Shown here piece after piece: positions 7,993-17,101 of a stretch of DNA of 64,000 nt (position 1 is its first letter; each line of letters begins with the position of its first letter). Origin of the DNA: UBA5078 sp963977405 (GTDB lineage Bacteria; Pseudomonadota; Gammaproteobacteria; Pseudomonadales; Pseudohongiellaceae); assembly GCA_963977405.1 (NCBI GenBank), contig CAXBOY010000003.1, forward strand, positions 1-64,000. Direction: 5' to 3'. Both the position numbers and the translations under genes were made by a program. The notes under the pieces were generated by a model. It saw only the letters and a list, made by a program, of their open reading frames with translations. It was not told the origin of the DNA and did no database searches.

Positions 7993-8706
7993 ATGAAAAA
8001 AGGACAATTCTTTAGAAAATCACTTCTCACCTGCGCGCTCGTTATGCCGCTTTCCGCCTACGCTGCCGAAGGAATAAGCTATTCTTTCATCGAGGCAGAC
8101 TACCTAATTCAGAACATTGACTACTATGAAGATAATGATTTTTTCGACAATTTTGCCGAGGATTTCGACGACGGTGATGGCTACAATATTAGCGCCTCTT
8201 TCGACTTGAGCGATAGCCTGTTCACTTTCGGTTCCTACGGCAGTACCGATTCGGAGTTTTCCTATTTCGATGATACTGGCGGTTTCGTTAGCCAGAGCGA
8301 CGATGTGAAGACCTTGAAACTGGGCTTAGGTTTCCACACTCCGTTGTCGGACTCTTTCGATCTAGTGGCGTCGGGTGGTTACATTGACGTTGACCTAGGG
8401 GACTTCAGCCTCGGCAGAGATGAGAACGACGATCTGAATAGCGGCGACGATATTCAGAACGCATTCAACGATCTGAACGATGACGATAGCGATGGCTACT
8501 TCCTAGACTTAGGTGGTCGCGCCCAGCTGGCTTCGTGGCTTGAGTTCGGTGCAGGTGTACGCTATACGGATCTTGACTACGGCGACAATACCTCTTTGTT
8601 TGGCAACGTATTGTTTGAATTATCAGATAACTTAGGCGTCAATCTAGGTGGCGACTTCGGTGACGAGATCTCTACCTACTCGCTAGGTTTGCGTTATTCC
8701 TTCTAA
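7993..8706 (+). CDS. Acidic outer-membrane beta-barrel protein
   Basis: A 237-residue protein with a classical signal peptide (basic start, hydrophobic core, cleavage near AYAAEG at about residue 25). The mature part alternates hydrophobic and polar residues in strand-sized pieces and ends in LGLRYSF, the terminal-Phe signature recognised by the BAM complex. It resembles small OmpA/OmpW-like eight-stranded barrels. Asp/Asn-rich loops such as NDLNDDDSDGYF stand out and could bind divalent cations. Translation is favoured by a strong AAGGAG. Transcribed alone; ligand and function unknown. Confidence 0.8.
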   Translation: MKKGQFFRKSLLTCALVMPLSAYAAEGISYSFIEADYLIQNIDYYEDNDFFDNFAEDFDDGDGYNISASFDLSDSLFTFGSYGSTDSEFSYFDDTGGFVSQSDDVKTLKLGLGFHTPLSDSFDLVASGGYIDVDLGDFSLGRDENDDLNSGDDIQNAFNDLNDDDSDGYFLDLGGRAQLASWLEFGAGVRYTDLDYGDNTSLFGNVLFELSDNLGVNLGGDFGDEISTYSLGLRYSF

Positions 8707-8729
8707 GAAAAGCGCTGCGAATAAATGTT

Positions 8730-8774
8730 CTCCATGTGGCATTAGCACTCGTGTTGCGTTAATGCCCCATGGAA
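8730..8774. terminator. Stem-loop between convergent genes
   Basis: The left arm contains CCATGTGGCATTA (8732-8744) and the right arm TTAATGCCCCATGG (8759-8772). They pair over about 12 bp with one mismatch around a GC-rich loop. It lies between the ends of the barrel gene and the convergent WYL regulator, so it may work for both. There is no long T-run. Confidence 0.45.
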
Positions 8775-8801
8775 GACAAAGTACAAATATCAAAATTTAA
8801 T

Positions 8802-9755
8802 TTATACAAGTTTAAAATTGTCCTGCACATGTTTCACATGCTCGCAGATAGCGTCCCACAGGGAAGTGGGTTTTATTACAGACACCGCAATGGGCATTTG
8901 TACTAGCCAACGCGCGAACCAATCTAAGCTATCAGTACTCGTTTCCATGAGTAAACCCTCATCGCTTTTCTGCAATATCCCTTCTAAACCATGAAGATAA
9001 TAAGAAGCCGACGCCATATCAGTATGTAATAAGACACTGACAGAATGTTGACGAGGCACGTTCTGCATACTCTGATTGAGATAGGTTGCTGCATCGAACT
9101 GTGCGGGGCGCAAAAAACTGTGGTGAAGAAGCTCCACCTTACTAAGCCGATCTAAGCGGAAGGTACGCAGTGCTTCACGTAGGTGGCAATGCCCTACCAA
9201 ATACCAATGTCCACGCCGGAACACGATTCCATAGGGGTCTACATCGCGAAGCTGTGCAACATTGTTTTCTGCTTCATAAACGAAGCGCACGCGTTGCTGT
9301 CCGTGGGCAGCATCGGTCAGCAAAAGCAAATCCTCCTTATTCTCTGCGCCGTGAGCCTTAGGCAATATGAGGCTTGCGCTCTGGCTAATCGCCCGAACGC
9401 GGCGCTTTAGATTCTTTGGCATTACACGCTCAAGCTTAGCCTGGACGCTTGCAATGGAGGGCGTGGTTTCTGCCAGGCCAAGCTGGTTGGCGGCGAGAAG
9501 GCCGAGTGATATGGCCAGCGTTTCCTCATCGGTAAACATCATTGGTGGCAGCTTAAAACCGGCCACTAAGCGATAACCACCATAGCGACCTTGCTCAGTC
9601 AGCACTGGAATCCCAAGCTCCTCCAGGGCGGCGATATAGCGACGCACGGTGCGGATATCTACGTCTAAACGGCTAGCGATCTGTGCGCCGGACAACAGTC
9701 CATGTGTCTGCAGCAACTCTAGCAGCGACAATACACGAGTAAGTGGTTTCGACAT
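8802..9755 (-). CDS. YafY/WYL-domain transcriptional regulator
   Basis: A 317-residue regulator. The N-terminal DeoR-like winged helix (LLELLQTHGLLSGAQIASRL, then DVDIRTVRRYIAALEELGI) spans about residues 8-58. A WYL domain follows from about 150, with YEAENNVAQLRDVDPYGIVF, HWYLVGHC and the conserved FRLDRL. WYL domains bind small ligands or nucleic-acid-like effectors. It diverges from a glutathione S-transferase gene, with a perfect AGGACA/TGTCCT inverted repeat in the shared 153-bp intergenic region, so it most likely controls that gene and perhaps itself. Confidence 0.88.
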   Translation of the reverse strand: MSKPLTRVLSLLELLQTHGLLSGAQIASRLDVDIRTVRRYIAALEELGIPVLTEQGRYGGYRLVAGFKLPPMMFTDEETLAISLGLLAANQLGLAETTPSIASVQAKLERVMPKNLKRRVRAISQSASLILPKAHGAENKEDLLLLTDAAHGQQRVRFVYEAENNVAQLRDVDPYGIVFRRGHWYLVGHCHLREALRTFRLDRLSKVELLHHSFLRPAQFDAATYLNQSMQNVPRQHSVSVLLHTDMASASYYLHGLEGILQKSDEGLLMETSTDSLDWFARWLVQMPIAVSVIKPTSLWDAICEHVKHVQDNFKLV

Positions 9756-9819
9756 GACGAGGTCCTAGTGGCTCTTGATAGCGTTTAGTCGAGCGAAAAT
9801 GTAATGCTACAAAGCAAAC

Positions 9820-9836
9820 AGGACATAAATTGTCCT
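9820..9836. promoter_or_regulatory. Candidate operator for the YafY/WYL regulator
   Basis: Perfect inverted repeat AGGACA-TAAAT-TGTCCT, 6-bp arms and a 5-bp AT spacer, about 64 bp upstream of the divergent regulator start and 72 bp before the GST start. Its size and spacing fit a dimeric winged-helix repressor. TATATT follows the right arm, so binding could block a GST promoter. Confidence 0.55.
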
Positions 9837-9908
9837 ATATATTTTGTATTGTGCCTGCGTCGACAAAAACACACCACTAATACCAAAAAAAGAGCGAAGG
9901 AATTGAAC

Positions 9909-10535
9909 ATGAGAACACTAACTTTGTATTCGAACCCTCAGTCACGCGGTCGTATAGTACGTTGGATGCTTGAAGAGATCGGCGTGGATTACGAGATTGA
10001 AATCTTGGAGTTCGGCGAGCACATTAAGTCCGAGCAGTTTCTAGCCATTAATCCTATGGGGAAAGTTCCGGCGATTAAGCATCGCGATACTATTGTTACT
10101 GAAGTGGCAGCGATCTGTGCTTATCTGGCAGATCAATTCCCTGAAGAAAATCTTGCGCCAGGCCGCAGTGATCCGTTACGTGGTGATTACTATCGTTGGC
10201 TGTTCTTCTGCGCAGGCCCGCTAGAGATGGCGATGAGCGCCATAAGCAATAATTGGAAAGTCGATCAAGACAATGCGATGTCGCTGAGTTGTGGTTTTCT
10301 TGCAGATACAGTTAACGTTTTGGAGTCTGCACTTCGAAAAGGACCTTATATTTGTGGTGAGCAATTCACTGCCGCTGACGTACTACTCGCTAGCACTCTT
10401 GGGTGGGCAATGTTCCAAAAAACCTTTGAAGCAAGGCCAGTCTTCACGGAGTATGTGAACCGTTGCGAAGCAAGGCCCGCCGCGAAGAGGGCCAATGAGC
10501 TCGATGACGCGCTGATGAGCAAGAAAGCGAGCTAA
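9909..10535 (+). CDS. Glutathione S-transferase family protein
   Basis: A 208-residue GST. The N-terminal thioredoxin-like half has LYSNPQSRGRIVRWMLEEIG, then MGKVPAIKHRDTIVTEVAAI, where the cis-Pro of KVPA and the TEVAAI segment bind glutathione. The C-terminal helical half has YICGEQFTAADVLLASTLGWA, with the N-capping box (FTAAD) typical of GSTs. The ATG at 9909 is chosen over an upstream in-frame start because the fold begins exactly here and GAAGGA lies 6-11 bp before it. Probably detoxification; regulated by the adjacent divergent WYL protein. Confidence 0.9.
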   Translation: MRTLTLYSNPQSRGRIVRWMLEEIGVDYEIEILEFGEHIKSEQFLAINPMGKVPAIKHRDTIVTEVAAICAYLADQFPEENLAPGRSDPLRGDYYRWLFFCAGPLEMAMSAISNNWKVDQDNAMSLSCGFLADTVNVLESALRKGPYICGEQFTAADVLLASTLGWAMFQKTFEARPVFTEYVNRCEARPAAKRANELDDALMSKKAS

Positions 10536-10550
10536 GCACAATCGTAAACA

Positions 10551-10577
10551 CGGGGTCAGGAGTAATACTCTGGCCTC
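10551..10577. terminator. Possible stem-loop between convergent GST and SIMPL genes
   Basis: GGGTCAGGAGT and ACTCTGGCCTC can pair around an AAT loop with G-U pairs, in the 43 bp between the two convergent genes. A weak T-rich tail follows. Confidence 0.35.
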
Positions 10578-10578
10578 G

Positions 10579-11295
10579 TTATTTAAGATAGTACTCCACT
10601 GTTACAACTACACGGACGTTTTTGATATGGGGATTGTTGCGGTCGCGGTCGCTAATACTGAATTGGCCTTGAGAGGCCTTGCGGATATTGCCTAGTGTGC
10701 TCTGCGAGTCTGTCGCAAATTTTTGCGCGGCTACACGCGCCTCGCGCGTTGCCTCCTCGATCATGGCGGGCTTAATATCGTTCAGGCGATTGAAAATATA
10801 TTCCGGCTGCAGATTGTACTCACTACCAGAGAACACAATGCCCTCTCTGCCGAGTTCAGACATAGAACTCATCAACTCTCTTACTCCTGCTATGTCGGAT
10901 GAGTACACTGTCAGATTTTGTTGAGCGCTATAGCGCAATTCAATCGGAGCGCTATTGCCATAGAATTGCGCTAGTCTATCTGTGATTGCCGGAGGAGCCA
11001 GAGTGACTGCCGACGACTCAATTCCGTTGGCCTGCAGGAACGAGAGAATCTTGGTGTTGTTACTATCAATGAGGCTATACAGGGCTTCGAGTTCGTTCCC
11101 AGCAAGGGTGAATTGAATTGGCCAAATGACTATGTCGGCGTCTACTTCGCGCTCTGCCAAGCCGCGTACATTGACTGTGCGCTCATACTCTTTAACGGCG
11201 ATTGCGTAGCTACCCAACAGATAGCCCAGAGCGGCTAAACCGATAATAAGAGATAATCCCAGTGCAAGTGCACTGAACTTTTGCTTGCCCATCAT
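10579..11295 (-). CDS. SIMPL domain (DUF541) periplasmic protein
   Basis: A 238-residue protein with an N-terminal signal anchor (ALALGLSLIIGLAALGYLLG). The following RTVNVRGLAEREVDADIVIW and the C-terminal NVRVVVTVEYYLK are typical of the SIMPL/YggE family. Relatives are periplasmic or membrane-anchored and linked to oxidative-stress tolerance; biochemical function is unknown. The ATG at 11295 is preferred over an upstream GTG at 11313 because AAAGGA lies 6 bp before it. Monocistronic by position. Confidence 0.85.
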   Translation of the reverse strand: MMGKQKFSALALGLSLIIGLAALGYLLGSYAIAVKEYERTVNVRGLAEREVDADIVIWPIQFTLAGNELEALYSLIDSNNTKILSFLQANGIESSAVTLAPPAITDRLAQFYGNSAPIELRYSAQQNLTVYSSDIAGVRELMSSMSELGREGIVFSGSEYNLQPEYIFNRLNDIKPAMIEEATREARVAAQKFATDSQSTLGNIRKASQGQFSISDRDRNNPHIKNVRVVVTVEYYLK

Positions 11296-11542
11296 GGTGA
11301 ATCCTTTGTGCACTCTGAGTGCTAAAATGGTGTCGTGTTGACACGCAGTGATTGTGTCTGAGGGTAAATGTAGGCTAGAGCAGCTTACTGTCAGCTGAAT
11401 GGGACATGGAAAAAGTAGGTGTTCCTAACTTGCGCGTGAGTGAGCATAGCCTCCAATTGAGTTGGGCATGAGAAAACGCGCAATTTTGGTGATTAGATAC
11501 AGCTTACCTTGTTAAGAGAAATGGAGCGCGATTCTCAAAATA

Positions 11543-12409
11543 TCACTCGATATTCTGAATCTGCTCCCGCATCTGTTCGATCAACACCTTCAGGTCTACC
11601 GCATTGTGGGTGGTTTCCGACACTATGGACTTTGAGGATAGCGTGTTGGCCTCTCGGTTGAGCTCCTGCATCAAGAAGTCGAGACGACGCCCAGAGGGCT
11701 CCTTCAATTCCAGCACGCGTTCTACTTCGTTCAGATGAGCCTCAAGGCGGTCTAACTCCTCGTCGATATCCCATTTCTGCGCATACATCACGATCTCTTG
11801 CTCTAGGCGTGTGACGTCCAGTTCGATCTTGAGGGCTTCGAGACGGTCGCGCAGCGCCTGTTGCTGTGCGGCGATGATCTCAGGCATCCGGGTCTTAAGA
11901 GTGGTCACAATTTCGCGTATGGCACCGAGTCGCTTACTCACAAAGCCGTATAGTTCCTCTCCTTCGCGTTTGCGAGTATCAACAAGCTCTTTAAGGGTCT
12001 GCTTGAATAGCGCTAGTGCATGAGTCTCTAAGTCCTCGGGTAAGGCCTGGCACTCAAGAAGAACTCCGGGCCATTTGAGAATTTCATGGACCGTCAGCGC
12101 GTTGCCGCCACCGGTAAGATGCAGCACATCGCCGCTGGCGTTATTAAGCTTAACGACAAGCGCCTCGTCGATCTGCAGATTATTCTCTTGAGCGCCTTCG
12201 GTCTCTATACGCAGCTGGCAATCTACTTTGCCGCGGGCGAGGGTTTTGCGCAGCGCATCGCGAACCGCGGGCTCCAAGGAGCGCAGTGCTTCGGGAAAAC
12301 GAAAACCGGTTTCGAGGTAGCGGTGATTGACGGAACGAATCTCCCAAACGAGGAGGGTTTGCCCGATACTACTTTGCTTTCTTGCGAAAGCAGTCATGCT
12401 TAAGACCAT
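11543..12409 (-). CDS. yicC: YicC family endoribonuclease
   Basis: A 288-residue protein opening MVLSMTAFARKQ, the family hallmark, and ending LMQELNREANTLSSKSIV, then an IEQMREQIQNIE tail. YicC proteins are RNases that in E. coli promote turnover of the small RNA RyhB together with PNPase. The centre contains long charged helices. It diverges from rph, the arrangement found in E. coli and Pseudomonas. Length is normal for the family. Confidence 0.93.
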   Translation of the reverse strand: MVLSMTAFARKQSSIGQTLLVWEIRSVNHRYLETGFRFPEALRSLEPAVRDALRKTLARGKVDCQLRIETEGAQENNLQIDEALVVKLNNASGDVLHLTGGGNALTVHEILKWPGVLLECQALPEDLETHALALFKQTLKELVDTRKREGEELYGFVSKRLGAIREIVTTLKTRMPEIIAAQQQALRDRLEALKIELDVTRLEQEIVMYAQKWDIDEELDRLEAHLNEVERVLELKEPSGRRLDFLMQELNREANTLSSKSIVSETTHNAVDLKVLIEQMREQIQNIE

Positions 12410-12569
12410 AGTGTGCTCTGCTTGAAAACGTCAAGAATTTCAACAGCTTCACTTCTAAGCTGTTAGCTCGAACCCGTATCTTACTCCAATATGGCCCTTC
12501 TTACTCGCCATCAAAGAGCAGATCAAGGATAATCGCGGGTCAATTATCAGTGACCCTAAGTGAGGCAGT

Positions 12570-13298
12570 ATGCAAGACACCATCCGACCCAGTAAGCGCC
12601 AGAGCGATCAACTCCGCGATATTCGAATCACCCGTCACTATACCAAACACGCTGAAGGCTCCGTGTTGGTGGAGTTTGGTGACACCAAAGTGATCTGCAC
12701 CGCGAGTGTTGAGGAGTCTGTGCCACGCTTTCTGAAGGGTTCCGGTAACGGTTGGGTCACCGCAGAGTACGGCATGTTGCCACGCTCCACAGGGTCGCGA
12801 ATGGATCGCGAATCAGTGCGCGGCAAGCAGGGCGGACGCACCATGGAGATCTCGCGTCTGATCGGCCGCTCCTTGCGTGCGGCTCTGGACATGAAGCTGC
12901 TTGGTGAGAACACGATCAAGATTGACTGCGACGTAATCCAGGCCGACGGTGGCACTCGCACCGCATCCATTACAGGTGCCTGTGTAGCCCTGCACGATGC
13001 GATTGGCGTGCTGCTCAAAAACGGTCGTGTGAAGAAGAACCCGATGAAGCAACTTATCGCATCTGTGTCGGTTGGCATCTACAAGGGCGTGCCAGTGCTC
13101 GACTTGGACTATGCCGAGGATTCCAACGCCGAAACCGATATGAACGTCGTAATGACTGAGAAGTTGCGCTTCATCGAGCTGCAAGGCACCGGCGAGGAGA
13201 ATGATTTTGACACCGCTGAGTTACAGTCGATGATCGCACTCGCTCAGAAGGGCATCGCGGAACTTCTAGAGAAACAGAAGCAAGCGCTGGAAATCTAA
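12570..13298 (+). CDS. rph: Ribonuclease PH
   Basis: A 242-residue phosphorolytic 3'-5' exoribonuclease that trims tRNA precursors and rRNA. RITRHYTKHAEGSVLVEFGD, the arginine-rich RMDRESVRGKQGGRTMEISR stretch, and IQADGGTRTASITGACVAL with the phosphate-binding GGTRTAS are intact. The C-terminal helix (ALAQKGIAELLEKQKQAL) is complete, unlike the frameshifted K-12 gene. It is followed 30 bp later by pyrE and may share its transcript. Confidence 0.97.
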   Translation: MQDTIRPSKRQSDQLRDIRITRHYTKHAEGSVLVEFGDTKVICTASVEESVPRFLKGSGNGWVTAEYGMLPRSTGSRMDRESVRGKQGGRTMEISRLIGRSLRAALDMKLLGENTIKIDCDVIQADGGTRTASITGACVALHDAIGVLLKNGRVKKNPMKQLIASVSVGIYKGVPVLDLDYAEDSNAETDMNVVMTEKLRFIELQGTGEENDFDTAELQSMIALAQKGIAELLEKQKQALEI

Positions 13299-13328
13299 AT
13301 TTCAAAGACTTAGTCGAAGGGGAGTGAT

Positions 13329-13985
13329 ATGCAAAAATTTCAGCAGGCGTTTATCGAGTTTGTTATCGAACAAGAGATATTGCGCTTTGGTAGTTTTAAG
13401 CTGAAATCGGGCCGTACCAGTCCCTACTTTTTCAATGCTGGCCTATTCAATACCGGGGCAGCATTGGACTTCATCGGTGGCACTTATGCGGCCGCACTTG
13501 CTACAGCAGATATCGATTATGATTTACTGTTTGGTCCAGCCTATAAGGGCATCCCGCTAGTCTCGGTCACGGCAGCAGCTCTGCATAATCGACACGGCAT
13601 CAATAAACCTTATTGCTTCAATCGCAAAGAAGCTAAAGATCATGGCGAGGGTGGCTTAACAGTTGGTGCGTCGCTGCAAGGACGCGCGCTAATAGTCGAT
13701 GATGTAATTACTGCGGGCACAGCGGTACGTGAGGTTATGGACTTGTTCGAGCGCACCGGTGCTAAGCCTGCAGGCATCATCGTTGCGCTGGATAGGCAGG
13801 AGCGTGGCACTGGCAGCAAGTCTGCCATTCAGGAGATCGAAGAGCAGTATCAAATCCCAGTGCTAAGCATCATCTCGCTAGCTCAGATCATCGAGTACTT
13901 ATCTCGCCAAGACGACCCGGCATTGGCGTCAAACTTAGAGGCTGTAAAACGCTATCGAGACGAATATGGCGTTAGTTCAGCCTAG
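13329..13985 (+). CDS. pyrE: Orotate phosphoribosyltransferase
   Basis: A 218-residue type I phosphoribosyltransferase converting orotate and PRPP to OMP in pyrimidine synthesis. Visible motifs are LKSGRTSPYFFNAGLFNTG at the N-terminus, FGPAYKGIPLVS, FNRKEAKDHGEGG in the flexible catalytic loop, and the PRPP motif ALIVDDVITAGTAVRE. Spacing to rph and a GGGGAGTG Shine-Dalgarno support the ATG at 13329. No leader peptide or attenuator is evident in the 30-bp rph-pyrE gap. Confidence 0.97.
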   Translation: MQKFQQAFIEFVIEQEILRFGSFKLKSGRTSPYFFNAGLFNTGAALDFIGGTYAAALATADIDYDLLFGPAYKGIPLVSVTAAALHNRHGINKPYCFNRKEAKDHGEGGLTVGASLQGRALIVDDVITAGTAVREVMDLFERTGAKPAGIIVALDRQERGTGSKSAIQEIEEQYQIPVLSIISLAQIIEYLSRQDDPALASNLEAVKRYRDEYGVSSA

Positions 13986-14013
13986 GCCGAAACAACGCCA
14001 TGCACTCGCTTGA

Positions 14014-14625
14014 TTAGTTCGATTCCTGACCGAAAGTTACGAGCATATCCCGTGACAGGAATTGCCACTGTTCTTCCCAGTGTGCGGTAGGTAATTTCTT
14101 AAATTCGCTACGCACGAATTGCATTAGTCTACCCTCTGCACTGGACATCAATAGATTCGATAGAATGCTGGGAGAGACTACGCAGCGCAGGTTTTCGCGT
14201 ATCTGTGCCTCGCGCAATATCTGCTTTAACTGCGCCTCTAAGCGGTCGAATAGTTGGCTGATGCGTACACGGAGACGCTCGGTCTCCCCCGCAAGAGCAT
14301 CGCCGGTCATTAGGCGCGTCATGCCTGGATTTTTCTCTGCGAAAGTCAGCACCAACGTGAGTATTTTTTCGCAGCGTTTCTGTGCGGATGGTTCGTCATC
14401 AAGGATGCGAGTAATGCGCGAGAACAGTGTCTCTTCAATGAATACGATAAGCCCTTCGAACATTTTTGCCTTGCTGGGAAAGTGTCTGTATAGCGCGGCC
14501 TCGGAAACGCCTACCTCCTTAGCAAGGGCAGCGGTCGTGATGCGTTCTCCGGGGCCAGTCTCAAGCATGCGCGCTAGACATTGTAGGATGTGTTCTTTAC
14601 GGGAAATTTTTGCTTCTGACGGCAT
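14014..14625 (-). CDS. slmA: Nucleoid occlusion factor SlmA
   Basis: A 203-residue TetR-family protein. The N-terminal HTH has ILQCLARMLETGPGERITTA and the recognition helix VSEAALYRHFPSKAKMFEGL. The rest matches SlmA, including FAEKNPGMTRLMTGDAL, QLFDRLEAQLKQ and the FVRSEFK stretch near the C-terminus. SlmA bound to SBS DNA sites on the nucleoid blocks FtsZ polymerisation there. It ends 28 bp from convergent pyrE and follows argB by 31 bp, matching the conserved dut/slmA/pyrE neighbourhood. Confidence 0.93.
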   Translation of the reverse strand: MPSEAKISRKEHILQCLARMLETGPGERITTAALAKEVGVSEAALYRHFPSKAKMFEGLIVFIEETLFSRITRILDDEPSAQKRCEKILTLVLTFAEKNPGMTRLMTGDALAGETERLRVRISQLFDRLEAQLKQILREAQIRENLRCVVSPSILSNLLMSSAEGRLMQFVRSEFKKLPTAHWEEQWQFLSRDMLVTFGQESN

Positions 14626-14656
14626 GCTGCAGTCTTCCTTTTCTATAAGCTTGGTT

Positions 14657-15559
14657 TTATTCGTCGTCTACGCTGCGAGTATTGCTAATGAGTGTGCCTA
14701 CGCCAGTGTTGGTAAAGATCTCTAGCAATACGGCATGCTCAACACGGCCATCGATGATGTGTGCACTCCGCACTCCGCTATTAACGGCGTCCAATGCACA
14801 TTCGATTTTCGGTAGCATACCGCCGTGAATTGTTCCGTCGGCGATCATCGCGTCAACCTGAGCAGTGCTAAGGCCGGTAACTACTTTGCCTGACTTGTCC
14901 ATCACACCTGCTATATTGGTCAACAGCATCAATTTCTCTGCATCTAGTACCTTCGCGATCTCGCCTGCGACTGTGTCGGCATTAATATTGTACGTGGCAC
15001 CTGTTCGATCTGTGCCGATAGGGGCGATGACAGGAATAAAATTACTATCCTTTAGAATATCGAGCACTTCGCGATTTATCTTCTCAATGCTGCCCACTTG
15101 GCCCATATCCATCATCTTAGCGCCAATGAGGCTCTTCTTGAGGAGCTTCTTCGCTTGAATCAAATTGCCGTCTTTACCAGTTATTCCTATCGCTTTGCCT
15201 TGGTTCTTGTTGAGCAGGCTTACGATCTCCTTATTAACGAGGCCGCCTAACACCATCTCGACTACGTCCATGGTTTTACTGTCGGTCACGCGTATGCCGT
15301 CAATAAACTCGGATTGGATATTAAGCTGCGTAAGCAAGGAACCGATCTGGGGTCCACCGCCGTGTACGACAACGGGGTTCATGCCCACGAGCTTCATCAA
15401 CACGATATCGCGAGCAAAGCTATTTTTGAGTACTTCGTCAGTCATCGCATTGCCGCCGTATTTAACGACGATAGTGCTACCGGTGAATTTCTGGATGTAA
15501 GGGAGTGCCTCGGTAAGGACGTTGGCGATATTCTTCGCAGCTGCAAAATCTAATGGCAT
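14657..15559 (-). CDS. argB: Acetylglutamate kinase
   Basis: A 300-residue amino-acid kinase that phosphorylates N-acetylglutamate, the second step of arginine synthesis. The N-terminal VVKYGGNAMTD loop binds ATP, followed by VVVHGGGPQIGSLL for acetylglutamate, and AEKLMLLTNIAGVMDKSG plus GGMLPKIECALDAVNSGVRS near the C-terminus. Its N-terminal helix (LTEALPYIQKFTGSTIVVKY) is of the arginine-inhibitable hexameric type. The ATG at 15559 (MPLDFAAAKN) is chosen over a further upstream in-frame start because family members begin here. Downstream of algC, as in Pseudomonas. Confidence 0.95.
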   Translation of the reverse strand: MPLDFAAAKNIANVLTEALPYIQKFTGSTIVVKYGGNAMTDEVLKNSFARDIVLMKLVGMNPVVVHGGGPQIGSLLTQLNIQSEFIDGIRVTDSKTMDVVEMVLGGLVNKEIVSLLNKNQGKAIGITGKDGNLIQAKKLLKKSLIGAKMMDMGQVGSIEKINREVLDILKDSNFIPVIAPIGTDRTGATYNINADTVAGEIAKVLDAEKLMLLTNIAGVMDKSGKVVTGLSTAQVDAMIADGTIHGGMLPKIECALDAVNSGVRSAHIIDGRVEHAVLLEIFTNTGVGTLISNTRSVDDE

Positions 15560-15688
15560 AAGAAATCCGCTAAGGTTGGATTGGGTTTGTAGCGACAGCT
15601 GTAAATGACAAGCCTCGCAATGCTGGCGCAAAGTATACTCTGCTGGGCTGGGTTTTACATAAATGCTCGTGTTTGACTGGCATCGTTT

Positions 15689-17101
15689 CTAGAGATCGAA
15701 GACAAGGCGCTTGTCTACTTCCCGCAATAGCTCGCTAAAAAGCGCTTGGATTATCTGCAAAGACTCTTGGCTTTTGGCCTCGAACCGAAGCAATAGGGCG
15801 GGAGTGGTATTGGACGCTCGAATCAGCCCCCATCCATCTGGAAAATCCACCCTAATGCCGTCCAAGATATTGATCTTGCCCTGAGGAAATCTTGCCAGAG
15901 TCTTGATGCGCTCCATTAGGGAAAACTTATGTTCGTCATCCACATCGATACGTAGTTCGGGTGTTACGACGCTCTGAGGTAGGCTTTTTAGTAGGTCCTC
16001 GGCGCTCCCTGGCTGTTTGCTTAGCAGTTCTAAGAAACGAGAGGCAGCGTAAATGCCATCGTCGTAGCCATACCAGCGATCCTTGATAAAGATGTGGGCG
16101 GAGAGTTCGGCGCCCACTACGGCGTCGCTACGCTGCATGGTCTCTTTCATGAAGGAGTGTCCACTGCGGCTCATGATCGGCTTGCCACCGTAATCTGCAA
16201 TGAGCTGGCTCAATAGCGCGCTGCATTTAACATCGAATACGACGTTGGCTTGCTCATAACGAGGCAAGATGTCTTTGATGAACAGCATTAGCAAGCGATC
16301 GGTGTCGATAATATTGCCTTTGTTAGTGACTATTACTACCCGGTCACCATCACCGTCGAAGGCGATGCCAAGGTCTGCCTCACTGGCTTGAATCTGGGCG
16401 ATTAGAGCCTGCAGATTAGAGGCGATAGTGGGGTCTGGGGGGTGGTGCGGGAAGCTCCCATCCAGCTCACAGAATAATGGGATAACAGTGCAGCCTAATC
16501 TCTCGAATAAGGCGGGCGCTAATAGCGCTGGGACGGCGTTAGCGCAATCGACCACGATTTTGAGAGGGCGCGCTAGCGCAATGTCGTTCTGAAGGCGTGT
16601 TAGGTAGGTATCGCGAAAGTCTCTTTGGACTAAGCTACCCGCACCCTGACGGAACTCACCGAGCTCTGCGCGCTGGCGAATCTGCTGAATCTGTTCCGGA
16701 GTGAGACAGGTGCGTTGGCGCACGATCTTGATGCCATTATAGGTGGCGGGGTTGTGGCTGGCGGTAAGCATAAGCCCCGAGCGCCACTCAGAATTATAGG
16801 TCGCGAAGTATAACAATGGCGTTGGGATAGTACCCATATCGACGACGTTCATGCCAGTTGAAAGTATGCCGCGCAATAGGGGGGCGCGTAATATTGGGCT
16901 AGATAAACGAGCATCGCAGCCGAACAAGACGGTACGCTCGCCGGCCTCTAAGGCTAAGCTAGCTAGCGCCTTACCGATAAGCTCTATGCGTGGCTCATCC
17001 AAATGTTTGTCGACGATGCCGCGAATATCGTAGGCCCTGAATATGCTGGGCTCTAGCGCTACGGAAGTGCTATTTTTATAATTATTGAGTACGGATGTCA
17101 T
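15689..17101 (-). CDS. algC: Phosphomannomutase/phosphoglucomutase
   Basis: A 470-residue alpha-D-phosphohexomutase. The phosphoserine loop is GLMLTASHNPATYNGIK, the metal loop DGDGDRVVIV, the sugar-binding loop is around GAELSAHIFIKDRWYGYDDG, and the C-terminal phosphate loop is LIRASNTTPALLLRFEA. AlgC makes mannose-1-P and glucose-1-P for LPS and exopolysaccharide. The ATG at 17101 is preferred to an upstream TTG because SIFRAYDIRGIVD begins about 19 residues in, as is usual. It lies between coaBC and argB, but the usual dut gene is missing. Confidence 0.93.
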   Translation of the reverse strand: MTSVLNNYKNSTSVALEPSIFRAYDIRGIVDKHLDEPRIELIGKALASLALEAGERTVLFGCDARLSSPILRAPLLRGILSTGMNVVDMGTIPTPLLYFATYNSEWRSGLMLTASHNPATYNGIKIVRQRTCLTPEQIQQIRQRAELGEFRQGAGSLVQRDFRDTYLTRLQNDIALARPLKIVVDCANAVPALLAPALFERLGCTVIPLFCELDGSFPHHPPDPTIASNLQALIAQIQASEADLGIAFDGDGDRVVIVTNKGNIIDTDRLLMLFIKDILPRYEQANVVFDVKCSALLSQLIADYGGKPIMSRSGHSFMKETMQRSDAVVGAELSAHIFIKDRWYGYDDGIYAASRFLELLSKQPGSAEDLLKSLPQSVVTPELRIDVDDEHKFSLMERIKTLARFPQGKINILDGIRVDFPDGWGLIRASNTTPALLLRFEAKSQESLQIIQALFSELLREVDKRLVFDL

